From Ahniella affigens (lineage in GTDB: Bacteria; Pseudomonadota; Gammaproteobacteria; Xanthomonadales; Ahniellaceae), in NCBI RefSeq assembly GCF_003015185.1, contig NZ_CP027860.1, forward strand, positions 2,170,001 to 2,234,000: a stretch of 64,000 nucleotides of DNA. Reading direction: 5' to 3'. The notes under the pieces are model-generated. The model ran no database searches, was not told the DNA's origin, and worked only from the letters and a program-made list of their open reading frames with translations. Positions 19,399-27,989 of this stretch are shown here, in pieces (the stretch's first letter is position 1; every line of letters starts with the position of its first letter). Both the position numbers and the translations under genes were made by a program.

Positions 19399-19814
19399 AC
19401 AGACCGATCATCCTGTTTGTGGACGACGAAGACCGCAATACGGTGAGATACCGAGAGCAGCTTCTAAGCCTGGGTCAGGTGGCGCATCTGAATAGCGCCG
19501 ACAAGGCATTGGGCTACTTCGGCGACGACGAGAAACTGAAGCATTTGTCGCTCGTGGTGTTGGATCTCGCCATGTACACCGGTCAGTCCATGTCCGAGAA
19601 GGACACGGGCTACGGCCGCATTACTGGCGAGGCGCTCCGCAAGACTTTGCGCCGGCGGTGGCGTGGGCCCGTGATCGTATTGAGCAACTCACCCGATGAG
19701 GTCATTCGGCGCATGGTTGAAGATGACGGCGACGTTTTTCGACGCAAACCGCTGACGACTCCGATCGAACTGCGCGAGCTTGCAGAGGCGTGTCTGGCAG
19801 CAAACCGACCGTAA
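19395..19814 (+). CDS. single-domain response regulator
   Basis: This 139-aa receiver domain has an acidic pocket in FVDDED (10-14), a phospho-acceptor Asp in VVLDLAM (near 56), a conserved Ser in VLSNSPDE, and Lys in FRRKPL near 117. Nothing follows the receiver fold, so it has no DNA-binding or enzymatic output domain. It is translationally coupled to the kinase (ATGA at 19395), which fixes its partner. A 13-residue insertion between the phospho-Asp and the next helix (TGQSMSEKDTGYG) is longer than usual and may be a contact surface. It could act by protein-protein contact, perhaps on a protein of the divergent operon; that is inference. Confidence 0.85.
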   Translation: MNRPIILFVDDEDRNTVRYREQLLSLGQVAHLNSADKALGYFGDDEKLKHLSLVVLDLAMYTGQSMSEKDTGYGRITGEALRKTLRRRWRGPVIVLSNSPDEVIRRMVEDDGDVFRRKPLTTPIELRELAEACLAANRP

Positions 19815-20199
19815 CGGCAGATCGATGTTCAGTCACCGCCATGAGAGCGGGTAGGGTGGTGAACTGATGATCGTGCCCGGTGATGTGTCTGGACATAAGA
19901 CTTCGACTAAAAAAGAGAGCCGGTCGCACCTGCGAGCATCGCTCGTTATTGCACAAGGTCTGCCCCGAACTTGGGCGACAACGCTGGTCCAGCGCGGTAT
20001 CCACAAGGCAGTCGGAATACTTGAAAGGGGCCATCACAGGTGGCTACTACGGCGACGATTTGGCTTTCGTGATGCTAGTCTCCTTTTACGCGCCGTTTCT
20101 CCGCCCGTGATGTCTACGTGGCATCCGCGGTAGAGGGGCTGCCGAATGAATGAACCACGTTGCTTCCCTGGATCGCTGGTCCCAGTCGCCGTCCAGTAG

Positions 20200-20259
20200 T
20201 TCTGTGATTTGGCCGTTCGGCGGGCAAATCACATGTTTACCTGGAGAAAACTCACAGAA
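20200..20259. repeat. nested inverted repeats
   Basis: GTGATTTG (20204-20211) pairs with CAAATCAC (20225-20232), with GCCG-TT-CGGC nested inside the loop (20212-20221). In addition, TTCTGTGA (20200-20207) is the reverse complement of TCACAGAA (20252-20259). The element could be a transcript hairpin, a recombinase site or a transposon-end relic. There is no T-run to make it a classical terminator. Confidence 0.5.
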
Positions 20260-20397
20260 TTACTGATCCCGGCTCCTTTTGATCCATTCTGTCGGATACC
20301 TGCAAACTATGTCGTAACGAGTGGCGCGTTGCAAGTTCCTGTTTCTACGAATAATTTATCATTGTGGCAATCGCGGAATCAGTCAATGCGCCACGAA

Positions 20398-20473
20398 AGC
20401 GACATCGTATGCGGTGCGACGACGGGAGAACGCCAGCGTAAGCGGATCGTTGGTTGGTAGCGACATCGTATGC
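20398..20473. repeat. two exact 15-bp direct repeats
   Basis: AGCGACATCGTATGC occurs at 20398-20412 and again at 20459-20473, a 61-bp period. The core ATGTCG also occurs in the opposite orientation at 20309-20314 and 20568-20573. Clusters of short repeats in both orientations are typical of transposase-binding sites at Tn7-like ends, but no matching end was found elsewhere. Confidence 0.55.
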
Positions 20474-20606
20474 CGCCTTACTGATTGCGGTCGCGGCAGC
20501 CCAGGGATCGCTCACACTGCGCACTTCCGGACAACGCAGCACTCCACTGAGGTCCGTTCGAGAGGACATGTCGTAGCATTGAGGCCTTACTAGCCGCGGC
20601 CGAAAG

Positions 20607-21089
20607 TTGATCTCATTCTTGACCATTGACCTGAAGGGTGGCCGAGCACAGCTTTCCGCTCACGGCTGCATGGCAAATCGCGAGTTCGCTGCACATGCTC
20701 GCCACAAGTTGACCCTTTACCTACCTGAAGGCAACGATAGCGATTCGACTGTTGCAGCCAACGGCATGGCGCTTCGTACTAAGCGATTTCTCGAGTTGCT
20801 TGTTCGTCAGCCGTGTCCCGACCGCGTGGCTGGACATTCCGACATTGCCCCAGACTCGAGTGCGTTTGCAGACAGCGCATGGTGGCGGATCGATGCACAC
20901 TCCGAGCAAATAACTGTGTGCTCGGCATCGGATGTCCTGGCGGGCATCCTGGCGACGACCACCATCGACGGCGCCGCCGCCTATGTTTTTGTTCCTGTAT
21001 CTGGCGCCGAACGCAAGAGATTGATTGCAACACTGCAGTTCGAGTTGGAAGAGTCCGTGTTTCCGGAAGGAATGGCAAATGCGCATTGA
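20607..21089 (+). CDS. small protein of unknown function
   Basis: A 160-aa frame starting at TTG; ATG at 20670 would give 139 aa. Neither start has a clear ribosome site. I do not recognise the family. The C-terminal half reads like folded protein: a WWRID strand, a TVCSASDVLAGIL helix, then AAAYVFVPVSG and a charged helix ending near FELEESVFPEG. The stop lies 27 bp before the convergent stop of the PHP/SMC-like ATPase gene. It may be a small partner in the same island or a chance ORF. Antisense frames here look worse than this one. Confidence 0.4.
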   Translation: MISFLTIDLKGGRAQLSAHGCMANREFAAHARHKLTLYLPEGNDSDSTVAANGMALRTKRFLELLVRQPCPDRVAGHSDIAPDSSAFADSAWWRIDAHSEQITVCSASDVLAGILATTTIDGAAAYVFVPVSGAERKRLIATLQFELEESVFPEGMANAH

Positions 21090-21116
21090 TCACGCGCATC
21101 GGAAATCCCCGCCCAG

Positions 21117-24089
21117 TCAGCGCGCCAGGCGTACCCGCAAACGACGAGCACGTTCGCGGAACGCCGCCTCGCCGCCTTCGAGGATGTCGCAGACCAATGC
21201 GCGGATCTCTGTGTCCTCAAGACCACCTGCGCGATACGAGATGGCTGGGAGGCCGCCAGCCGGGTGGGGGCTCGCGTTCGCAACGATGACCTGATCTGCG
21301 TCGGTGTTGATGACCAGGTTGGCGTTGTGCGTGACAATGATGACCTGGCGCTTCGACTTGGCTTCGACGAACAGCGCGACCAACTCGTCGTACACGGACT
21401 TCGGATCGAGATTTTCCTCGGGCTGATCAATGATCAGCGGGCGATCGTCCGAGTCGTCCAAAGCGAGATAAAGGAGCAGCAGCACGATGCCGCGCGTGCC
21501 CGGCGACAGCTTGCGAATGTCGACGCCATCGTACGAAATTTCATAACGGACCGTGATGTGCTCCGTTCTGAAGAGCCAGTGCGCGAACTGCACCAACCAT
21601 GCACGAAATTCGGCCTGTTGGGCCCGCGCAACGGGGGCATGGGCCAGCAAATCCTTGGAGTAGGTCGTAATGAAATCGCCAATGGCCTTCTGAATTTCCG
21701 CTGCGGTTCCGGTCTCCCAAGTGGACTTCAGATTCGCAACCGCGAGTTTCACGAGTGAACCGCGTCCGAAGAATGGCCCGGATTTTCGGCAGTCGATGAG
21801 ATTGCGTTCCGCTGCTTCGGCCCACGCAGCGGCATCGGCAGTGCGCGCCACGGAAAAGCGTAGCTTTTGCAGCGTTCCCGTTGAAGCCACGAGGCGATTC
21901 ATTAACGGTGCGTAGAGTTCCGCGAGCGCTCGTTGCTCGCCGAGGATGGCGTCGAACAGCCGGCCGTAAGCCTCCTGCCGTTCGTCCTGCAATGTCTTGC
22001 GCCGATCTGCAGCCTTCTCGGCATCCTCGAGCCGAGACTTCAGCGCCTGCAAGGCGCCGCTTTCGGTAGCAATGCGCTTGGCCAAAGCCGCATACTGATT
22101 TCGAACAACGGTGTCGGCGCTGATGTGTCGTTCGAGGCGCTCGATCTCCGCCTTTAAGAGGGCCAGTGAAATCGAGCCCAGGTCCGCGTCCTGCGCGATC
22201 AGCGGCACATCAGTACCGCTCGCCGCTGGTGCGACACCAGTCAGCTTGTGGATTTCACCATTCGCCCAATTGATGTAACCCGCCAGTGCGGCGTCCACAT
22301 CGCCCTGATACACGAGCAGGAAGGCTTGCCACTTTGCGGAGTCCAAGCCGCTGGCGGAGTGGCGCGCCTGGGCGTCGCGGAGCATCTCTGGGGCCTTCGT
22401 GGCCCGCATGGTTTTCACTTCATCCTGGATTGCCACGAACGCGCGCCGCTGGGCGTTGAACTTCGCGATCTTCGAATTCAGCTTCTGGATTGCATCGTTG
22501 ATCGCCGCGTGACGCTTCGCCTGCTCTTCGGTGCCCTTGACGACGAGCTTCTGGAGATCAGATTCGTAACCTTTGATCAAGGCACTCTTCTGGCCGACTT
22601 GTGTGGAGAGGGCGGCGACGCTGGCCTCCTTCTCGAGTTCATCGGCAATGCGCTGCGAGATCGCCGCAATGGAGTCGACTTCGCGCTGCCGGGCCTGTTG
22701 GTACCGCATGGTGCGGTGTTTTCGAAGCTCCTCGAAATCCGCGGCACCCTCGCGTTCAGCGTCGGGATGCGACTCGTAGATGACGCGCTCGATCTCGCGG
22801 ACAAGACCCTCCGAAGCGCCCTTCGAAGAGCACAGTTCCTCAACGAATTGCTGCGATAGGTATCGCGCTCGGGCATAGGATGACGCGCCGTTGGCGTCTT
22901 CGCCGTCCAGCCGGCGCGTCGTCGCGGAGCCACCGCCCCACGTGAGCTGGACGCGAGCGTTTCCGATCAGTGGTCGCGCACGCATGAGGAACGAAGGGCT
23001 GATGTCTTCATCCGCGATCCAGACTTCGGCGGGAATCGCGTCGCACCCGGCGGCGATCATGTCGGCCAGCGCCGTTTTCCCTGAACCGCGGGCGCCGATG
23101 ATGGCGACCAGACCGGAATTGAGCGGAATGCAGGGCGTGGCGGCCCAGGGCGCCTCGACGATCTCGATGGTCGAAATCACTTGCGAGGGCAACGCCATTC
23201 GCGGCGGCTCGGCACCGACATACGCGCGCCAGCCCGGATCGATGCAGGCCTGACGCAGCGCGTCGAAAGTCGGGGCTCCCTTGATCCAGGAATAGCGTTC
23301 ACCGCCCGGCTGGCCAGTCGCTTTGTGATCATGGGCGTCGCAGCCATGGAGGCAGGGCTTGCAGCCATCGTAGCGTTCGCGGAGCGCGTTTGGGCTGGCA
23401 CTGCGGCGGCCAAGCCAGAACTCGCGTTGCGCCGTGCTGCTCGCGAAGATGATGTGCGCGAACTTCTCGATCTCTTGACGAATCGTGGCGTCGGCGGCTT
23501 GCCGCAAGCCCGACGTTCCATCATCAGCGCCTCCAGCAACCGCAACGAGGATATTGGCTTTCGCCCAATCGCTCTGGTTGAAAACCTCTCGAAGCAGGGA
23601 GAAATTGACCTTGAACTGCGTTGCGCCGCACTCCAGCGCCCTGCGGTCGTCGCCAGTGCTGCCAGCCCTATTGCCGAGCCGGATCAGCTCCTCGCGGGTG
23701 CAGTCGAATTGGTCGCCGAATGCGCTGAACTTGAGTCGGGCGAGGATCCGCCGCAGCTGCGCCAGGTGGTCGGCGTCCTCGGGACTGACCAAGAGGTGAA
23801 GGTTCACGAAGCCGGTTCGGGCGGCTACGTCTAGGCGAAGTTCGACGTTCGGCAGGATCAATTGGACTGTGGGAAGTCGACCTGCGTCCTTTCGGCGCAG
23901 GACCTCTTCGTACGTATCGGTCACGTAGTAATCAGTGACAGCGATCGCTTCGATCTTTGGCGTTGCGGTCTCCAATGATGTTAGGTACGTGTTCCAGGGA
24001 TCAGCGCCACCAAACTGATCGTTGAGGACGGTACCTGGAGCGTGGATATGCGGCTCCCAGCGGCGCCACAGTGAGCCGCGTCTAGTCAT
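21117..24089 (-). CDS. TrlF-type PHP domain and SMC-like ATPase
   Basis: The 990-aa product begins with a PHP-type metal hydrolase region: HIH at 14-16, then AVTDYY and an NVELRLD strand in the first 90 residues. A P-loop GARGSGKT lies near 330. It is followed by long coiled-coil segments (about 440-620 and 680-760, rich in Glu, Lys, Ala and Arg) and an ABC/SMC-type second half with IIDQPEENLD (Walker B, near 885) and IIVTHNANL (H-loop). This combination is the one annotated as the TrlF family AAA-like ATPase, found in defence islands. The ATPase may use DNA or another polymer to control the PHP hydrolase; that is inference from related SMC-like nucleases. Its ATG overlaps the stop of the upstream gene by 8 bp, so the two are translationally coupled. 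Confidence 0.75.
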   Translation of the reverse strand: MTRRGSLWRRWEPHIHAPGTVLNDQFGGADPWNTYLTSLETATPKIEAIAVTDYYVTDTYEEVLRRKDAGRLPTVQLILPNVELRLDVAARTGFVNLHLLVSPEDADHLAQLRRILARLKFSAFGDQFDCTREELIRLGNRAGSTGDDRRALECGATQFKVNFSLLREVFNQSDWAKANILVAVAGGADDGTSGLRQAADATIRQEIEKFAHIIFASSTAQREFWLGRRSASPNALRERYDGCKPCLHGCDAHDHKATGQPGGERYSWIKGAPTFDALRQACIDPGWRAYVGAEPPRMALPSQVISTIEIVEAPWAATPCIPLNSGLVAIIGARGSGKTALADMIAAGCDAIPAEVWIADEDISPSFLMRARPLIGNARVQLTWGGGSATTRRLDGEDANGASSYARARYLSQQFVEELCSSKGASEGLVREIERVIYESHPDAEREGAADFEELRKHRTMRYQQARQREVDSIAAISQRIADELEKEASVAALSTQVGQKSALIKGYESDLQKLVVKGTEEQAKRHAAINDAIQKLNSKIAKFNAQRRAFVAIQDEVKTMRATKAPEMLRDAQARHSASGLDSAKWQAFLLVYQGDVDAALAGYINWANGEIHKLTGVAPAASGTDVPLIAQDADLGSISLALLKAEIERLERHISADTVVRNQYAALAKRIATESGALQALKSRLEDAEKAADRRKTLQDERQEAYGRLFDAILGEQRALAELYAPLMNRLVASTGTLQKLRFSVARTADAAAWAEAAERNLIDCRKSGPFFGRGSLVKLAVANLKSTWETGTAAEIQKAIGDFITTYSKDLLAHAPVARAQQAEFRAWLVQFAHWLFRTEHITVRYEISYDGVDIRKLSPGTRGIVLLLLYLALDDSDDRPLIIDQPEENLDPKSVYDELVALFVEAKSKRQVIIVTHNANLVINTDADQVIVANASPHPAGGLPAISYRAGGLEDTEIRALVCDILEGGEAAFRERARRLRVRLAR

Positions 24090-25107
24090 GATATCCCTCT
24101 TTGGCCAGTGTACTGATCCGTGTCAAGCCGCCAAGAAAACTCTGCACAATTTGGTCGCTCGCTTGCTCCGCCTCAAGTCCCGCCGGCTTCGGCGGCGCCG
24201 AGATCCGGCGGTTTGAGCCGGATTGCATACGATCGAGTCGCCATTCGGCGTCCTCCCAGAAAAGGTTATTCAGTAGGGCTTCTGCGGCGGTTGCGGCGGG
24301 GGACGCGGCGATGATGGGACAAAAGGGTTGCAGCGCATGAGCTGGTGCCGTCCAGGGTTTGGCCGGCGTCAAGGGACGTGCAGTAGCAATGAAATACAAA
24401 ATCGATCGGATCGCGCGCAAGCCGGAACGATAGAGGCGTCGATCCCGGCGCAGGTGTTTGCTTCGGAAGATACGTGTCCAGGCGCGAACGCTGAGATCCT
24501 GATACACCTGTGTCATCGGCCGTGCCCGGTCGAAGCAGATCCATTCTTGAAAGAGCAGCGTTACGAGCGTGGCCTGGCCTGGCGACGGCGAGCACGATAG
24601 CGCGTAGCCGGGCCGCTTGAGCATCGCCTCGAGTAGTTCAGGTCGACCGCGAAAGGCGTGCTCATTCAGGAAGAGCGTCGCAGACGGATGCAGACGGGTC
24701 AGGCCGATTCGTGCAAGCTGGTCGTGTATGGCAGTCTGAATCGCGCGCTCGTCGTGGGGCAATTCCTGGGCCGGTCGCTTTAGGTCCTTGCATAACCAAT
24801 CCGCGCTGCCCGGCAGATGAAGCTCGACGCGCTTGAGCAGGTTGAATCGGTTTTCTGGTTCGTTGGGATCGCTGTACATGGGCGCATCGGGCCAGTGGCC
24901 ATCGAGCACCACACGCTCGAAGACTTTCGGGACGCCCTTTGGCGGGTAGGGGGCCGGATTAGACAAGAACTTAAACGGGCTTTCGTTGGGAGCGAACGTC
25001 AGGCCCCGGTTCAATCCGGTGATGTCGGTCTCCAACCGACCAACGAGGTGAGCGCCCCACAGGCTGGGTAATCCGCGGACAGCAAGATTCTCGGAGCAAA
25101 TTTGCAT
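24082..25107 (-). CDS. unknown protein coupled to the PHP/SMC-like ATPase
   Basis: A frame is open from 25482, but the first 125 residues of that extension are Arg/Phe/Gly-rich and run through a DNA hairpin at 25403-25433, so I place the start at ATG 25107 (341 aa), which has GGAGGG 12 nt upstream. Starts between the two remain possible. The protein has no motif I recognise. It contains a Pro-rich segment near 50-80, a conserved-looking LHLPGSADWLCKDLKRPAQELPHDE stretch split by helices, then ATLFLNEHAFRGRPELLEAML and a basic C-terminal half. It is soluble, with no membrane span. The gene shares 8 bp with the downstream TrlF-type gene, so it is very likely the second component of that system (adaptor, antitoxin or effector). 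The function is unknown. Confidence 0.6.
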   Translation of the reverse strand: MQICSENLAVRGLPSLWGAHLVGRLETDITGLNRGLTFAPNESPFKFLSNPAPYPPKGVPKVFERVVLDGHWPDAPMYSDPNEPENRFNLLKRVELHLPGSADWLCKDLKRPAQELPHDERAIQTAIHDQLARIGLTRLHPSATLFLNEHAFRGRPELLEAMLKRPGYALSCSPSPGQATLVTLLFQEWICFDRARPMTQVYQDLSVRAWTRIFRSKHLRRDRRLYRSGLRAIRSILYFIATARPLTPAKPWTAPAHALQPFCPIIAASPAATAAEALLNNLFWEDAEWRLDRMQSGSNRRISAPPKPAGLEAEQASDQIVQSFLGGLTRISTLAKEGYHD

Positions 25108-25402
25108 GAGTGTCGCCCGCCCTCCAAAAGCTTCGATGTCGGATTGTGCTGGCTTGAACGCAGGGTTGGTTTCCAATCCTGTCTGACAGGTTTGAACGGC
25201 AAACCTGCGCGCAGGATAGCGGGGGAATCCTGTAAATAGGCATCTCCGGCCAAATCGCTGCGCCCACGCCCGAAAATGTCTCGCCCCAAAGCGCCGGCGA
25301 AGGCGTTGCGCGCGAAAGAGGCCGGTGCTCCGCCAGCTCTGGAGATTCTTATGACCTAGCCACCCCGCGCTGTACCCCAATTTTCGGAGGCCCAGAAACG
25401 GC

Positions 25403-25433
25403 GACGGCCCGGGAATCGTGATCCCGAGCCGTC
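25403..25433. repeat. large imperfect hairpin
   Basis: GACGGC-c-CGGGA (25403-25414) pairs with TCCCG-a-GCCGTC (25422-25433), one mismatch in each arm and a 7-nt loop. No T-run follows on either strand. Just to the right, TTCTCGA occurs at 25441-25447 and 25461-25467 (20-bp period), each after TGT. This could be the transposon terminus next to tnsA, or a transcription barrier between the two divergent operons. Confidence 0.5.
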
Positions 25434-25629
25434 TAGGTGTTTCTCGAAACGGATGCAGTGTTCTCGACGCGCAATCCGGCACCCACAGTAACTGAGACCG
25501 AGCGCTTCTGCAAGTGCGCTCTCGGCTTCACTTTGCTGCGAACTCGGCGTTGCATCCGCCCTGCCTCCTGACCCGATTGACAATGCCAATCGCGGCTGCG
25601 CTTCGCTGCCGCTCAGGAGAAAACAAACC

Positions 25630-26133
25630 ATGTGCAAAGCTATTGACATCCCTTTGCCGAACGCGCGCTTCACGCGCTCGGTCCGAGCAACCACGCGCCT
25701 CGAACCGAAGCGTCGCAGCATACCGTTGTCTCGGCAGCGACACATCATCGGCCGCTATGCCCCGGGCGCTGGGCGCCCCGCCATTCCGTTCGAAAGCCAT
25801 CTGGAGTGTTTGGCGATGCGCGCCATACACGAGCAGGCGCCTACTGCTGAAATCCAATCGCAGCCCACGACACTCTCGTTTGTCCACCGAGACCGAGTGC
25901 GCACGTACACCCCCGATTTGGTGGTGACGATGGGAGACGTGCCGCAGTTGCTGAGATCTCATGGTTTCGATTTCGTGACCTTCATCGAGATCAAGCCGTT
26001 CAAGCGCCTCAAGTACCTGCATCCCCTATGGCCACTGATTGTCCGGATTCTGCGCCACACGACCGGCGTCCCGCTGATCATATTGACAGATCGCGACCTG
26101 GCCACCTGGATGGCACGCGAGGTGCAGTCATGA
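25630..26133 (+). CDS. tnsA: TnsA-like transposon endonuclease
   Basis: This 167-aa restriction-endonuclease-fold protein has the TnsA catalytic triad: Glu55 in IPFESHLE, Asp96 in YTPDLVV, and Glu120-x-Lys122 in FIEIKPF. TnsA cuts the 5' ends of Tn7-like elements while TnsB cuts the 3' ends, giving cut-and-paste transposition. It is shorter than Tn7 TnsA (about 270 aa) because the C-terminal TnsC-contacting domain is missing, as in other Tn7-like elements with compact TnsA. AGGAG lies 10 nt before ATG 25630. Its stop overlaps the tnsB start (ATGA at 26130). The gene is first in a four-gene operon; in Tn7 relatives the tnsA side faces one transposon end, which points to 25108-25629. Confidence 0.85.
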   Translation: MCKAIDIPLPNARFTRSVRATTRLEPKRRSIPLSRQRHIIGRYAPGAGRPAIPFESHLECLAMRAIHEQAPTAEIQSQPTTLSFVHRDRVRTYTPDLVVTMGDVPQLLRSHGFDFVTFIEIKPFKRLKYLHPLWPLIVRILRHTTGVPLIILTDRDLATWMAREVQS

Positions 26134-27974
26134 TCCTCGAAATGACCCCCGGTTGCCGCTACGCGCTGGGCGATCAGTTGGTTGAGATTGATGGCGCAAG
26201 ATCGATGAGTACGGTGGCCGTTCGCAATGTCGCCACGGGCGCTACATCGATCGCTTCAACGGAGACTTTGCGGCCCGCGGGCAGCCGCCCGCTCGCCGAG
26301 GCGTCACCCAACGTAATCCCAGAAGTGCAGTGGCGCCGTGCTGTAGCCGCGGCGATACGACTGCGGCCGCTCGTGCCATTGCGCAAGGTGCCCAAGGACA
26401 CCTTGATCGGGGTTGCGAGGGAACTGGGCATATCGGCGCGCACGGTCCAACGACGACTCACCACGCTGCGTCGATCAGAGCAGACCAGTGACCTGGTGCC
26501 GCTGCCGGGCGGGCGACGTCCAGGCAGCAAGCACCTGGATCCCGATGTTGAAGCGATTGTCGCCGAACAGATCGAGGCGCACTGGCTGGTTCGCGAGCCG
26601 ATGGCGTTCGAAGACCTTTACGATCGCGTCCTGATAGCACTGGAGGCGATCAACAAACGCTTGAGTCGCAATGCCTTGCGTCGCCGACTGGCGGCGTTGG
26701 ATGCCGCGCATGTCCTCAAACGCAAGCGCGGCAGGAAGTCAGCAAAACAACAGTATGAGGGTCGACCTGGAGGGCTGGTAGTCTCTAGACCACTGGAACT
26801 GGTTCAGATCGATCACACACCGGTAGACCTGATTCTGGTCTCGGACGATGCACTGCGCGAACCCGTTGGGCGCCCGTGGCTGACGATCGTGATCGACGTC
26901 GCCACCCGGGTGGTTCTCGGCTTCTATGTAAGCTTTGATGCGCCAAGTGCGACTTCTGTAGCCCTGGCACTGGAACACGCCGTGTTCCCGAAGGAAGGCT
27001 GGCTCAAGGCCTGTGGTGTCGACGCGCTCTGGCCGATGTATGGACGGCCGCTTGCGGTTCTTGTCGACAACGGCAAGGACTTTCACTCGGTAGCGCTGAC
27101 CCGAGGCTGTGAACAGTATGGAATCACGCTGCAGTACCGTCCGGTCAAGACGCCCCATTTTGGCGCTCACATCGAACGCTTAATTGGCACCTTCATGCGA
27201 CGCGTCCACCGGCTGCCGGGAACTACATTCAGCAACACGAAGGAGCGGGGCGACTATCCCAGCGAAGCCCGAGCGTCGATGACCTTGCGCGAGTTCCGGG
27301 CTTGGCTGGTCAATGAAATCACGACCTGGTACCACACCCGGGCGCACCGAACGCTCGGTCGATCGCCATCAACAGCGTGGACCGAAGGGCATACCGTTTC
27401 GGGAGTTTTGACGCCGCCCGCGGTCATCGGCGATGCCGTACGTTTTCGGGTGGGCTTCTTACCGCGCAAGCGCCGTGCGGTGACGCGCAGTGGGATTGAG
27501 TTGCACGGTGTCCACTATTGGCATGACGCCTTAGAATCGCTAGTCGGGCGGGGCGAGCCGGTCGATGCTTGCTACGACCCGCGTGATGTTCGCCAGATCT
27601 ACGTCGAATTGCCAGACCATGCCGGATTGGTGGTGGTCCCGGAAGCCGCTGCAGCGTTACCGGCACTTTCGTTAACCGAGCATCGCCAGCAGCGGGCAGC
27701 TGAACGTGAACGCGTTCGCACTGCGGAAAAGGAGCTGGAAAGCGTAAGACTCCGGGGCGCGGGCCATAGCGACGCATTGGTTAGGGCGGCGCGAAGCGCA
27801 ACATGCCTCGCTCGCCGCAAACCAAAGGCAGACTCGGCCACCGTGGTCGTGGTCACCGACCCGGCCCAAGCCCCGCATCGCGCAGCCGCACCAGCACGCA
27901 CTCGGAGCACTCCTAAAGATCTATGTGCGCCGCCGCCATCGGTGACGTCGTTCGCTGTCGATGCTTGGGCTTAA
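26130..27974 (+). CDS. tnsB: TnsB/TniA-type DDE transposase
   Basis: ATG 26130 overlaps the tnsA stop and gives 614 aa; an upstream in-frame ATG at 26028 lies inside tnsA and is rejected. The N-terminal part has a helix-turn-helix (near 90-115, ISARTVQRRLTTL). The integrase core has Asp228 (QIDHTPVDL), Asp313 (VDNGKDF) and Glu349 (GAHIERLIG), a D-D-35-E spacing of the Mu/TniA/TnsB family. The Mu C-terminal beta-barrel follows (about 440-510), and a basic, low-complexity tail from about 540 probably contacts TnsC. All catalytic residues are present, so the enzyme should be active. The gene is followed by tnsC after 15 bp. Confidence 0.92.
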   Translation: MILEMTPGCRYALGDQLVEIDGARSMSTVAVRNVATGATSIASTETLRPAGSRPLAEASPNVIPEVQWRRAVAAAIRLRPLVPLRKVPKDTLIGVARELGISARTVQRRLTTLRRSEQTSDLVPLPGGRRPGSKHLDPDVEAIVAEQIEAHWLVREPMAFEDLYDRVLIALEAINKRLSRNALRRRLAALDAAHVLKRKRGRKSAKQQYEGRPGGLVVSRPLELVQIDHTPVDLILVSDDALREPVGRPWLTIVIDVATRVVLGFYVSFDAPSATSVALALEHAVFPKEGWLKACGVDALWPMYGRPLAVLVDNGKDFHSVALTRGCEQYGITLQYRPVKTPHFGAHIERLIGTFMRRVHRLPGTTFSNTKERGDYPSEARASMTLREFRAWLVNEITTWYHTRAHRTLGRSPSTAWTEGHTVSGVLTPPAVIGDAVRFRVGFLPRKRRAVTRSGIELHGVHYWHDALESLVGRGEPVDACYDPRDVRQIYVELPDHAGLVVVPEAAAALPALSLTEHRQQRAAERERVRTAEKELESVRLRGAGHSDALVRAARSATCLARRKPKADSATVVVVTDPAQAPHRAAAPARTRSTPKDLCAPPPSVTSFAVDAWA

Positions 27975-27989
27975 GCAGAGGACATCGCT

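Larger units (their letters stand above)
19815..20606. other. spacer with no convincing gene
   Basis: Short overlapping ORFs on both strands (for example 19867-20133) have poor protein character, with no motif or ribosome site I trust. The stretch holds a palindromic element (20200-20259) and two exact 15-bp repeats (20398-20473). It may be a scar or edge between the signalling locus and the following island. Confidence 0.5.

Noticed and set aside
25108-25482. N-terminal extension of the unknown TrlF-linked protein
   Set aside because: Arg/Phe/Gly-rich, crosses a strong DNA hairpin and probable control region; kept only as an alternative start.
25440-25560. tRNA-like sequence as an integration site
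   Set aside because: A GTTC-like stretch is present but no cloverleaf or proper T-arm could be drawn.
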